A stretch of DNA of 64,000 bases from Devosia sediminis (GTDB lineage: Bacteria > Pseudomonadota > Alphaproteobacteria > Rhizobiales > Devosiaceae). The position numbers and the translations under genes were made by a program. Positions 18,382-26,991 of this stretch are shown here, piece after piece. Where the stretch lies: the NCBI RefSeq assembly GCF_016411825.1, contig NZ_JAEKMH010000002.1, positions 558,001-622,000 on the forward strand, in the 5' to 3' direction. Position 1 is the stretch's first letter. Every line of letters begins with the position of its first letter. The notes under the pieces were generated by a model. That model was given only the letters and a program-made list of their open reading frames with translations. It was not told the origin of the DNA and did no database searches.

Positions 18382-19521
18382 ATGAACACCAGGCCCTACC
18401 AGATCTGCACCAATTGCGTCATGGACACGACGGACTCGGCGATTTCATTCGACGAGCATGGGGTTTGCGATCACTGCCGAACCTTCCGTTCCGAGACATT
18501 GCCGAACTGGAAGACTGGCGAGGCCGGGCTCGCCGAAATTCAAGCGGTGGTCGAAAAGATCAAACTGGCCGGCAAGGGTAAGGACTTCGACTGCATCATT
18601 GGTATGAGCGGCGGTATCGACAGTTCCTACCTCACTTACATCGCCAAGGAACAATTTGGCTTGCGGCCTCTCGTGTTTCATGTCGATGCCGGCTGGAATT
18701 CCCAGATCGCGGTCAACAACATCGAGCGACTGGTCGATGGCCTTGGCCTCGATCTGTACACCGAGGTAATCGACTGGCCGGAGATGCGCGACCTGCAATT
18801 GGCATTCTTCAAGTCGGGCGTCCCCCACATCGATACTCCGCAGGATAACGCCTTCTTCGCCACGATGTACAAGTTCGCCGAGCAATACGGGGTCAAGTAC
18901 ATCCTGACGGGAGCAAACCTGTCGACCGAGTGTGTGCGCAATCCTGTCGAGTGGATGTATTACCAGTCCGACGCCATCCAACTACGCGACATTCACGGCC
19001 AATTCGGCACGCGGCCGCTGAAGAAGTATCCGGTAACATCCATTCTCTGGCACAAGCTGGTGCTGCCGTATCTCAAAGGCATCAAGGTTGTTCGTCCGCT
19101 CAACTTCGTGCCCTATCACAAGCAGGATGCCATCGACCTGCTGACCAGCCGTTTTGGCTGGCAGCCCTATCCGCAAAAGCACTTCGAGTCGCGCTTTACC
19201 CGCTTTTATGAGAGCTACTGGCTGCCTGAACGCTTTGGCTACGATGTGCGTCGCGTGCAGTATTCGAGCCTCATTCTCACCGGTCAGATGACGCGAGAGG
19301 AGGCAATCGAGAAGCTCAAGTCGTCTCCCTACGACCCTCAGACCATCGGCAATGATAAAGAATTCGTCGCGAGCAAGCTCGGCATCAGCGTGGCTGAACT
19401 TGATGGATTCATGGCACTGCCGAAGAAGACGTACAAAGATTACAAGTCTCAGAGCCAAATCTACAATATCGGCGCCAGCGTCATGAAGGCAGTCGGACTG
19501 GAGGTCGGCGGCAAGCGATGA
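18382..19521 (+). CDS. N-acetyl sugar amidotransferase (PseA/WbpG family), module 2
   Basis: 379-residue second member of the acetamidino-forming amidotransferase family. Residues 8-30 carry CTNC and CDHC (likely zinc site), and the PP-loop is MSGGIDSSYLTY; later motifs are VFHVDAGWNSQIAVNNIE, LTGANLSTECVRNP and FVPYHKQDAIDLL. It differs strongly in sequence from the module 1 enzyme, so it probably acts on another sugar. The ATG at 18382 has AGCGGA upstream and starts at the conserved region; an upstream GTG at 18343 is possible. Its stop overlaps hisH (ATGA), giving a compact amidotransferase-hisH-hisF operon like wbpG-hisH2-hisF2. Confidence 0.92.
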   Translation: MNTRPYQICTNCVMDTTDSAISFDEHGVCDHCRTFRSETLPNWKTGEAGLAEIQAVVEKIKLAGKGKDFDCIIGMSGGIDSSYLTYIAKEQFGLRPLVFHVDAGWNSQIAVNNIERLVDGLGLDLYTEVIDWPEMRDLQLAFFKSGVPHIDTPQDNAFFATMYKFAEQYGVKYILTGANLSTECVRNPVEWMYYQSDAIQLRDIHGQFGTRPLKKYPVTSILWHKLVLPYLKGIKVVRPLNFVPYHKQDAIDLLTSRFGWQPYPQKHFESRFTRFYESYWLPERFGYDVRRVQYSSLILTGQMTREEAIEKLKSSPYDPQTIGNDKEFVASKLGISVAELDGFMALPKKTYKDYKSQSQIYNIGASVMKAVGLEVGGKR

Positions 19522-20129
19522 TCCGAATTGTAAAGTACGGTTTGGGGAATGTCGCGGCCTTCGCCAATATCTATCGGCAGCTCAACATAGAATGTTCTAC
19601 AGCTGAAACGGCAGAAGAACTGGAGAGCGCCAGCAAGATAATTCTCCCCGGGGTTGGCGCTTTCGATTGGGCCATGCATTTGCTGGACCAATCGGGTATG
19701 CGCAATTGCCTGGACGACATGGTGCTCAATCGTAAGGTTCCGGTTCTTGGCGTCTGCGTCGGTATGCAGATGATGGCCAATTCCAGCGAAGAAGGCTCAC
19801 TGCCGGGACTGCGCTGGATCGATGCCGATGTCCGGCGATTTGACGAAAGCCAGTTCACTGACCGGACGCACCTGCCGCATATGGGGTGGAGTACGGCCCA
19901 CCCGAGCGATGAAAAGACCCTGTTTCGCGATATGCCTGATCCGCGCTTCTATTTCTTACATTCCTACCTGTTTGCGCCGCATCGTCCGCAGGACACCTTG
20001 GCACATACCGACTACGGCACGCGTTTTGCGTCAGCTGTGCAGGTGGACAATATCTTCGGAGTGCAATTCCACCCCGAGAAGAGCCATCAATGGGGCATCA
20101 AGCTCCTGCAAAATTTCGCGGAGCTATAA
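19518..20129 (+). CDS. hisH: HisH-type glutamine amidotransferase, module 2
   Basis: 203-residue class I glutaminase with the nucleophile Cys80 in GVCVGMQMMA and His-Glu in VQFHPEKSH; it also has HMGWST and FLHSYLFAP. It overlaps the amidotransferase stop by 4 bases and is followed immediately by a HisF paralog whose GTG start directly follows the TAA. The whole arrangement is one translational unit that would make ammonia from glutamine and pass it through HisF to the sugar amidotransferase. It is similar but not identical to the module 1 copy. Histidine synthesis is unlikely given the context. Confidence 0.9.
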   Translation: MIRIVKYGLGNVAAFANIYRQLNIECSTAETAEELESASKIILPGVGAFDWAMHLLDQSGMRNCLDDMVLNRKVPVLGVCVGMQMMANSSEEGSLPGLRWIDADVRRFDESQFTDRTHLPHMGWSTAHPSDEKTLFRDMPDPRFYFLHSYLFAPHRPQDTLAHTDYGTRFASAVQVDNIFGVQFHPEKSHQWGIKLLQNFAEL

Positions 20130-20924
20130 GTGGTCCAGCCTCGCATCATTCCCTGCCTGCTCGTCCATGAAGGCGGGCTGGTGAAGACGACACGTTTCGC
20201 CGATCCCAAATACGTGGGTGACCCGATCAATGCGGTGCGCATCTTCAATGAAAAGGAAGTCGACGAACTGATCGTCGTCGATATCGATGCAACTCGCGAG
20301 GGCCGCGAACCCAACTACCAGATGATCGCTGATCTGGCTAACGAATGCCGTATGCCACTCTGCTACGGTGGTGGTGTGAAGACTGCGGAGCAGGTGCAGC
20401 GCATCATTGGCTTTGGTGTTGAAAAGGTTGCCCTGAGCGCGGCCGCTGTTGCTCGGCCAGAACTGGTCACCGAGGCGGCGCGCCAAGTGGGCAGTCAAAG
20501 TCTCGTCGTCGTCCTGGACGTGGCCCGCACCGGCCTTTTGCGCCGCTACGAGGTCATGACTCACAATGGCACGGTCAAGACTGGGCTTGATCCCGTCAAT
20601 TGGGCCAAGCGTCTCGAGCAGCTGGGCGCTGGCGAAGTCGTCGTCAATTCCATAGATCGCGACGGCCTTATGCAGGGGTATGACCTTGAACTGGCCAGCC
20701 GCATCCGGGAGGCAATCACATTGCCTATGACGCTTCTTGGCGGCGCGGGCTCGCTGGCCGATATCGAAGATTTGGTTTGTACGCACCGCGTCATAGGTGC
20801 TGCCGCAGGTAGCCTGTTCGTCTTCAAGGGAAAGTACCGCGCCGTGCTGATCAACTATCCCAATCGTTCCGAAAAGAATGCCCTTTTCGAGCGTGCTCTT
20901 GGATTGGCCGAGGTGAAGGCATGA
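20130..20924 (+). CDS. hisF: HisF paralog, module 2 (ammonia-channel partner)
   Basis: 264-residue HisF-like barrel. The position of catalytic Asp11 is Leu (PCLLVHEGG), as in module 1, whereas Asp130 is kept (VVLDVAR). The ammonia-gate set is conserved: Arg5 (QPRII), Glu46 (VDELI), Lys99 (GVEKV) and Glu167 (GAGEV), plus NSIDRDG. Loss of the same catalytic Asp in both copies points to a shared non-histidine role. It has a C-terminal extension of about 10-15 residues compared with module 1. GTG start next to the hisH stop; its own stop overlaps the next gene (ATGA). Confidence 0.9.
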   Translation: MVQPRIIPCLLVHEGGLVKTTRFADPKYVGDPINAVRIFNEKEVDELIVVDIDATREGREPNYQMIADLANECRMPLCYGGGVKTAEQVQRIIGFGVEKVALSAAAVARPELVTEAARQVGSQSLVVVLDVARTGLLRRYEVMTHNGTVKTGLDPVNWAKRLEQLGAGEVVVNSIDRDGLMQGYDLELASRIREAITLPMTLLGGAGSLADIEDLVCTHRVIGAAAGSLFVFKGKYRAVLINYPNRSEKNALFERALGLAEVKA

Positions 20925-23020
20925 AACAGGTCCTCCAATCGCTGCGTACGGGGACCACCGAAGTGGCCGACGTGCCCGCCCCGGGCCCTCGCGCCGGTCA
21001 CCTTCTCGTCGAGACCTCTTGCACGCTGGTGTCCGCCGGTACTGAGCGCATGCTTGTGGACTTCGGCAAGGCAGGCCTGCTCGCCAAGGCGCGCCAGCAG
21101 CCGGAGCGTGTTCGTGACGTGCTCAACAAAATGCGTACCGATGGCGTCATGCCCACGCTGGAAGCAGTATTCAACAAACTCGACGAACCTCTGCCGCTTG
21201 GCTACTGCAATGTCGGTCGCGTGCTGGCCGGTGATGTTGCGGGCGATCTCAAGGTCGAAACTGGCGCGCGCGTGATATCCAATGGCAAGCATGCCGGTGT
21301 CGTCAGCGTGCCGTCGAACCTTTGTGCGCTGGTCCCCGACACGGTCACGGACGAGGAAGCCTCGTTCACCGTTCTCGCGGCCATTGCCCTGCAGGGAATA
21401 AGGTTGATTGCCCCGACCCTGGGTGAAACGGTTGTCGTGTCAGGCCTGGGGCTGATCGGACTGGTGGCGGTGCAACTTCTGCGCGCACACGGATGCCGCG
21501 TACTTGGCATCGATTTTGATCCGCAACGACTAGCCATGGCCCGGCAGTTCGGCGCCGAAACCGTCAATCTGGCTGCTGGCGAGGACGCGGTGGCGGCGGC
21601 TCAAGCTTTCTCTCGCGGCCGTGGCGTGGATGCCGTCTTGATCACCGCTTCGACCAAGAGCAGCGAGCCGGTTCATCAGGCGGCCCTCATGAGCCGCCAA
21701 CGCGGGCGTATCGTTCTTGTCGGCGTGACCGGCCTCGAACTGTCGCGTGCAGATTTCTACGAAAAGGAGCTGACGTTCCAAGTCTCGTGCTCCTATGGGC
21801 CTGGGAGGTACGATCCCACCTACGAGGAGAAGGGTAACGACTATCCAGTCGGCTTTGTCCGGTGGACCGAGCAGCGGAACTTCGAGGCCGTACTCGACAT
21901 GATGGCGACGGGCCAGATCGACGTAAAGCAGTTGATCTCGCATCGGTTTGCCATTGCCGAGGCCGAGGCGGCATATGACGTTGTGTCCGGCAGCGAGCCT
22001 TCCTTAGGTATTCTCCTCTCTTATCCGGCTCATGCGGTGAGTGCGGAGAGAACCGTCCAGCTGACGCCGACACAGGCCGAAGCCGGACCGGCAACAGTCA
22101 GCTTCATTGGCGCCGGCAAATATTCGACGGCAGTTCTGATCCCCGCCTTCAAGGCTGCCGGTGCCGAACTACGTTCTATTGCATCCAATGCCGGTGTCAC
22201 GGGACTGCACGCCGGCAGGAAGTTCGGCTTCTCCGAGACGACGACTGACACGGACGCGTTGCTGGCCGACAAGCAGACCGAGGCTGTGGTCGTGACCACC
22301 AGGCACGACAGCCATGCCCGCTTCGTCAACCAGGCGCTGCGCGCCGGTAAGCACGTTTTTGTCGAAAAGCCACTCTGCCTGACCGGACCGGAGCTCGACG
22401 ATATCGTAGCCTCGCGTTCCGCTGGCAAGTCTATTGTCATGGTTGGGTTCAATCGGCGCTTTGCGCCGCATGTCAGGAAGATCAAGGACCTGCTGGCGTC
22501 AGTCGGCACTCCGAAGTCGTTCGTCATGACGGTCAATGCCGGCTCTATCCCCAGCGAACACTGGACCCAGGATGCCACCATTGGTGGAGGCCGGATCCTG
22601 GGTGAGGCTTGCCACTTCATCGATCTTTTGCGTTTTCTGGCGGGTCACCCCATCGTCGATGCACAGCGTGTCGATATGGATAGCACGAATGGCGATACGG
22701 TCACCTTGACCATGCGGTTCGCCGATGGATCGCTCGGTACAGTTCATTATTTTGCCAATGGGAACAAAGCCTTTCCCAAGGAACGGTTGGAGGTATTTGC
22801 CGCCGGTCGCATCCTGCAGCTTGACAACTTTCGGAAGTTGACCGGCTTCGGTTGGCCGGGTTTCAAGAGTTGGCGGCTATGGCGTCAGGACAAGGGGCAG
22901 CGGGCCTGCGCCGAGGCGTTTGTAGGCGCGATCCGAAATGGCGGAGAATCACCGATCCCCTTCGACGAAATCGTGGAAGTAAGTCGCGTCACGATCGACC
23001 TCGCCCAAGCTGGGAAATAA
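20921..23020 (+). CDS. two-domain oxidoreductase: MDR dehydrogenase joined to Gfo/Idh/MocA domain
   Basis: 699-residue protein with two NAD(P)-binding parts. Residues 1-370 are a medium-chain alcohol dehydrogenase-like domain (Rossmann motif VVVSGLGLIGLVAVQLL at about 167-185). From about residue 388 a Gfo/Idh/MocA oxidoreductase domain follows (VSFIGAGKYSTAVLIPAF and EKPLCLTGPEL near 480, with the catalytic-site Lys of the EKP motif). Proteins of this layout occur in exopolysaccharide clusters next to heparinase II/III-like enzymes, as here, and their reaction is not well established. It overlaps hisF by 4 bases and so is co-transcribed with module 2. A sugar epimerisation or oxidation is plausible. 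Confidence 0.88.
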   Translation: MKQVLQSLRTGTTEVADVPAPGPRAGHLLVETSCTLVSAGTERMLVDFGKAGLLAKARQQPERVRDVLNKMRTDGVMPTLEAVFNKLDEPLPLGYCNVGRVLAGDVAGDLKVETGARVISNGKHAGVVSVPSNLCALVPDTVTDEEASFTVLAAIALQGIRLIAPTLGETVVVSGLGLIGLVAVQLLRAHGCRVLGIDFDPQRLAMARQFGAETVNLAAGEDAVAAAQAFSRGRGVDAVLITASTKSSEPVHQAALMSRQRGRIVLVGVTGLELSRADFYEKELTFQVSCSYGPGRYDPTYEEKGNDYPVGFVRWTEQRNFEAVLDMMATGQIDVKQLISHRFAIAEAEAAYDVVSGSEPSLGILLSYPAHAVSAERTVQLTPTQAEAGPATVSFIGAGKYSTAVLIPAFKAAGAELRSIASNAGVTGLHAGRKFGFSETTTDTDALLADKQTEAVVVTTRHDSHARFVNQALRAGKHVFVEKPLCLTGPELDDIVASRSAGKSIVMVGFNRRFAPHVRKIKDLLASVGTPKSFVMTVNAGSIPSEHWTQDATIGGGRILGEACHFIDLLRFLAGHPIVDAQRVDMDSTNGDTVTLTMRFADGSLGTVHYFANGNKAFPKERLEVFAAGRILQLDNFRKLTGFGWPGFKSWRLWRQDKGQRACAEAFVGAIRNGGESPIPFDEIVEVSRVTIDLAQAGK

Positions 23021-23029
23021 CAGCGCCGC

Positions 23030-23977
23030 TCACGGCGGGCTGCTGATCGTGTCGGCTAGGGCGGCATCGACACCCAGTGGCGGCGTCCAGTCGAGCAGGG
23101 CCCGCGTGCCTGCGCTGTCCACTTGAAACGAGCTCAGTAGCCGATCGGCGATCCCCTTGCGCCCCATCAGTGCCAAAGCCGATATCAGTATGCTCGCCGG
23201 CACACTCAGTAGGCGCACGGGCGCCCCCTGCAGGCGGGCCAGCCGGGCAATCAGTTCCGAGGTTGAAATATCCTCGCCATCCGAAGCCATCAGGATACGC
23301 CCTGCGGCTTTATCGTGATCCATCGCGAGAGCGATGAGATCAGCAAGGTTGTCCACCGCGATCATGCTCCGGCGATTGTGGACACCGCCCAACGGCAGCG
23401 GCAGACCTTTCGCTGACAGCTTGATCAGTTGCCGAAAGTTGCCAGCGACTCCCGGCCCGTAGACTAGCGGCGGTCGGATAATGACGGTTTCAAGTGAGGT
23501 GCCGACAGCGGTCGAGACAAGACTCTGTTCGGCCTGCAGTTTGCTCAGTCCATAGTCATCGAGAGGGGCGGCTGGGTCGTCCGCACGAAAAGCAGTGCCG
23601 GGCGCGGTTGTCTCACCATTCACTTTGGCCGAGCTGAGAAGCACGAAGCGTTTTACGCCAGCGACCACGGCTTCTCGAGCCAGTGCAGCGGTGCCGCCCA
23701 CATTGACCGCGAACAAATGCTGCCTTTCCGCCTCGGTCATGTTGGTTTTGCTCTGCGTAATCGCAGCGCAGTGGATAAGAATGTCCACGCCGCTCAGGTC
23801 GACGCCGGCTTCTCCGGCCGCCAGGCTTGCAAGGTTAGGCAGGTCGCGATGCGACGCAGTGTTTCCCGGTATGGGTGACCTGACCAGAGGCACGACCTCA
23901 TGCTGGCCCTGTGCCAGGCGTTTCACTAAAGCGCGGCCAACAAAGCCCCCAGCCCCTGTAATTGCCACTACGCTCAC
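23030..23977 (-). CDS. NAD-dependent epimerase/dehydratase (extended SDR)
   Basis: 315-residue SDR with the Rossmann motif TGAGGFVGRALV at the N-terminus, HCAAITQS, LLSSAKVNGE and the active-site Tyr-Lys in YGLSKLQAE, then RPPLVYGPGVAGNF. It resembles the UDP-sugar 4-epimerase/4-ketoreductase proteins that accompany glycan initiators (WbpV type). It lies 10 bases after the GT4 gene on the same strand and ends just before the convergent two-domain oxidoreductase. The UDP-hexosamine substrate is inferred; the stereochemistry cannot be read from sequence. Confidence 0.85.
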   Translation of the reverse strand: MSVVAITGAGGFVGRALVKRLAQGQHEVVPLVRSPIPGNTASHRDLPNLASLAAGEAGVDLSGVDILIHCAAITQSKTNMTEAERQHLFAVNVGGTAALAREAVVAGVKRFVLLSSAKVNGETTAPGTAFRADDPAAPLDDYGLSKLQAEQSLVSTAVGTSLETVIIRPPLVYGPGVAGNFRQLIKLSAKGLPLPLGGVHNRRSMIAVDNLADLIALAMDHDKAAGRILMASDGEDISTSELIARLARLQGAPVRLLSVPASILISALALMGRKGIADRLLSSFQVDSAGTRALLDWTPPLGVDAALADTISSPP

Positions 23978-23987
23978 GATGGGACTC

Positions 23988-25169
23988 CTAGGGTTGGTTG
24001 GCGATGGCGAGGATGTCGGCAGCTAGCCCGTCCATGATCGTGGTACGAGCATAAGCTTGCTTGAATGCAGATCGGTCGCCGTCCCAGGGATTGGCAGCCA
24101 GAGTCTCGAATGCCGCCACCATGCCGTTTACGTCGCATGGCTCGAAGACGGCACTACCTTCGATCTGGGCATTGATGAACTGGGCGGCATAACCGCCCAC
24201 ACCAGCCAGGATTGGTTTGCCCGTCGCGCCATACTCAAAGATCTTGGACGGCAGTACTTTGAGAAAGGCGGGATGGTCATTGAGGTGCAGGAAAAGGATA
24301 TCTGCGGCGCGATAGCGCGCAAATAATTGGTTTCGTGGCACAGGCGCTTCCAGCGTGACGTTGCTCACTCCAGCGTCCGCAAGCGCCTGCTCGAGTGCCA
24401 CCCGCCGACCGCCATCGCCGATGATCGTGAAGTGAGCTTTGCCGGCAAGCGCCTTGGCTGCGGCCGGTAGCACCAAATGCAGGCCTTGGCCTTCACCGAT
24501 ATTACCGGCATAGAGCACCTGCAACGGCTCCGTAGAGGCGCGAGTAGGCTTGTCGAAATCCGTTTCCAGAAATTCCGGGTCGATGCCGTTGGTAAAGGTG
24601 CGATAGCTCTGGCTTGGCGCTATGGCACGCGCGTGATCGAGGAATCCCTCAGAGACCAGATTTATCCTTTGGGCTGCGCGGAATGTATGCCGCTCGATCA
24701 GGCGGAAGGGCCAAAGGAGATGGCGCGTGAGCGACCCGCCCATCACATCGTTCATCGTGTCGGTGAACAAGTCTCGAATATCGAGGTAGAGCTTTGCTTT
24801 GGACCTTTTGGCAACCACCGATCCCAGTGCCGCGGTCATCAATCTTGAAGAGGTTGCATAGACCAATGGCCACCGCCGGCCCCGGGTATGCGTCAGCACC
24901 TGGCGGGCAAAGTCGATGAACACGCGCGACTGGTCGAGCATGCCACTCTTGTGCATTTTCAGTGGGAGGCGTGTGACGGTGACACCGGGAATGTCCTCGA
25001 AATCGCCCGCGCCTTGGGAATGGCTGTGATAGCGGTTCGGGACCGTGGTGATAACGTCGATCTCGATATCCGGGCGTGCCCTACGGAGGGCATCGACTAG
25101 GGCTCGTGTCCGGAATGAACCGGCGCTGAGATCGGGCGGAAAATAGAACGAGAGGATCAGCAGTCTCAC
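23988..25169 (-). CDS. glycosyltransferase family 4 (WbuB-like)
   Basis: About 393 residues, GT-B fold. The N-terminal LLILSFYFPPDLSAGSFRTRAL and the central VLYAGNIGEGQGLHLVLPA, TIIGDGGRR and PSKIFEYGATGKPILAGVGG (donor phosphate and nucleotide site) are typical of the WbuB-like GT4 enzymes that add amino-sugar residues to lipid-linked glycans. GTG at 25169 was chosen because it overlaps the upstream stop as GTGA with GGGAG just before it; TTG at 25181 is the only longer option. It acts on the cytosolic face of the inner membrane. The donor is unknown; UDP-ManNAcA or UDP-N-acetylfucosamine-type sugars are possible. Confidence 0.9.
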   Translation of the reverse strand: MRLLILSFYFPPDLSAGSFRTRALVDALRRARPDIEIDVITTVPNRYHSHSQGAGDFEDIPGVTVTRLPLKMHKSGMLDQSRVFIDFARQVLTHTRGRRWPLVYATSSRLMTAALGSVVAKRSKAKLYLDIRDLFTDTMNDVMGGSLTRHLLWPFRLIERHTFRAAQRINLVSEGFLDHARAIAPSQSYRTFTNGIDPEFLETDFDKPTRASTEPLQVLYAGNIGEGQGLHLVLPAAAKALAGKAHFTIIGDGGRRVALEQALADAGVSNVTLEAPVPRNQLFARYRAADILFLHLNDHPAFLKVLPSKIFEYGATGKPILAGVGGYAAQFINAQIEGSAVFEPCDVNGMVAAFETLAANPWDGDRSAFKQAYARTTIMDGLAADILAIANQP

Positions 25170-26818
25170 GACGGCTCCCAAGCAAGTGTCATCGTATGTT
25201 CGAACGGCAGCGTATGGCGTCCATGGATGCGAAGGGACTGGCTTTCCAGGCTGACGCCGAACCGCGGATGCCAGCTCGACGCCATGATGTCGAGCTGATC
25301 AGGAAGGCTCGACACCGCCCGTGCGACGACAGAATTATCCAAGCGCTTGTACAACATGACCGTGCCATCATCACTTCGCAGCGCCTGTATGTCGGGAGAA
25401 AGGTGAAAGAAGATGTCGATGCAATGTTCGCCCTCCCACATCACCCTGTCGAACACCGCAAGGCCATTGTCGGTTAGTGTCCAGCGACGCGAATGCATTG
25501 GTTTGCCGCCTAAACGGGCATATCCGTCATGCTCCGCCTCGACACGAATGCGGTCGCTCTCCGCCGTTGCCTCACACCGGACAATTCGGCTGCGTCGCGC
25601 CACGCGAAAACCGCTCCAGACCTCGGACGAGTTGTTTCCGTCCAGCATGAGCGTGGAGTGACTTGCCGTACCACGCTGACGTAGTCGCTCTGGACCGGTG
25701 CCATACTCGGACGTGCCACCATTGACCACGACCCGGCATGTATCCAGTGACAGTTCGAACGAGAGCGTGTCGGCATGAGCATGAGCGGGCAGATAATCAG
25801 GGCCGACATTGGCGACATCGGCAATAACGCAGGCGCCGTTTCGCTGCATGCGCATATAACCGCTTTCCGTGAGACGCGTGAGCTCCGCCTGGTCTGTACG
25901 GTCCAATCGAATGCCGAGTTCCGCAGCATAGCCCCGCAATTGAGTAAGGGTGGCGGACACACCGAATGCCGCATCGTTAAAAAGGCTGATCTGTCCGTCC
26001 GGATGCGTCATCGCTTCTGCCCAACCGAACATTTTGCGCACTACATCCAGCCAATCTGAGGGGCAGGAGCGGCCGAACGCCGCGTGAATGGCGATAAGAT
26101 CGAGCATATCGGCGAGGATGATGTGATGGTACATCGGGCTCAGCTCGAAGTGGCCCCCATCGGCCAGGATTTGTTCGGCGAGTTCACGCTTCAGCAAGGC
26201 GATGCCCAGCCGGTACCATTCGTCGGCCTCCTTGCCATCAAAGAACAGCCCCCCAAAGACTAAAGCCTTGGCATTGGCGAAGAGGTGGTTGCCTAAGATA
26301 TGATGCTCGAGCCGGCGAGACAGATAGCGTGTCTGCACCGCAAGCGACTGAATTATGGTCTCCGTTGCGATGCCGTCTGTCCGGCAAAGCCAGATGATCC
26401 AGTTCACTATGCGCAGCGAACTTGGATAAGGCGCCCAGCCAATACCGCTTCCCGGCGGATTTTCTGCGATCCACCTGCCAACAAGCTCGATATGCCACGA
26501 CCGCCGGTCGACAGCGTCTCGGGCCAGGAGGTCGTCAAAGTAGTGTGCGTTGTAGAGCCAGAGCGCACTGCGTTGAGGATCGCGCCAGTCAGATGGCGTA
26601 GCTAGCGCGGCCGTGGTGCCCAGGAAACGCGCGATCTGCGGCTCGATGAGACTGGGCTCGCGCCATTCGTGATAGTGAATTGGCCGAACGACCGTTGCAC
26701 GGCGCGGATGTGGGCTGACATCGGGCTTCGGGCGCGATAGTCGAAACGCAATACGGCCAAAGATCTGAACCGGACGCAGGTAGCGTAGCGTGTTCCAGTA
26801 GAGTCTGATCCGCTTCAT
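25166..26818 (-). CDS. heparinase II/III-family protein
   Basis: 550-residue protein with an N-terminal alpha-helical toroid domain (WRDPQRSALWLYNAHYFDDL, WAPYPSSLRIVNWI) and a C-terminal beta-sandwich domain with the family signature HAHADTLSFEL and a following RQRGTASHSTLMLDG. Members cleave uronic-acid polysaccharides by beta-elimination, but those within biosynthesis loci may trim or edit the polymer. No clear signal peptide is seen (the N-terminus is MKRIRLYWNTLRY), so its site of action is uncertain. It is the first gene of a three-gene minus-strand unit (heparinase-like, GT4, SDR) and diverges from pseB. Confidence 0.88.
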   Translation of the reverse strand: MKRIRLYWNTLRYLRPVQIFGRIAFRLSRPKPDVSPHPRRATVVRPIHYHEWREPSLIEPQIARFLGTTAALATPSDWRDPQRSALWLYNAHYFDDLLARDAVDRRSWHIELVGRWIAENPPGSGIGWAPYPSSLRIVNWIIWLCRTDGIATETIIQSLAVQTRYLSRRLEHHILGNHLFANAKALVFGGLFFDGKEADEWYRLGIALLKRELAEQILADGGHFELSPMYHHIILADMLDLIAIHAAFGRSCPSDWLDVVRKMFGWAEAMTHPDGQISLFNDAAFGVSATLTQLRGYAAELGIRLDRTDQAELTRLTESGYMRMQRNGACVIADVANVGPDYLPAHAHADTLSFELSLDTCRVVVNGGTSEYGTGPERLRQRGTASHSTLMLDGNNSSEVWSGFRVARRSRIVRCEATAESDRIRVEAEHDGYARLGGKPMHSRRWTLTDNGLAVFDRVMWEGEHCIDIFFHLSPDIQALRSDDGTVMLYKRLDNSVVARAVSSLPDQLDIMASSWHPRFGVSLESQSLRIHGRHTLPFEHTMTLAWEPS

Positions 26819-26991
26819 CGCTTCCTGAACAAATGTCTATAGCTGGGTTGACGCCCTTTTAGTGGCTGTGCAAACCGAGGGCAATCATCCCAGCGGCCAA
26901 GCTTTGCGCAAGTCTGATCTTGCCGCGCTCCTGCTAGGCCACTATGAGAGTCGCAATTATTTCCGCTCGGGCGGCACAATTCGGTAGGTCT

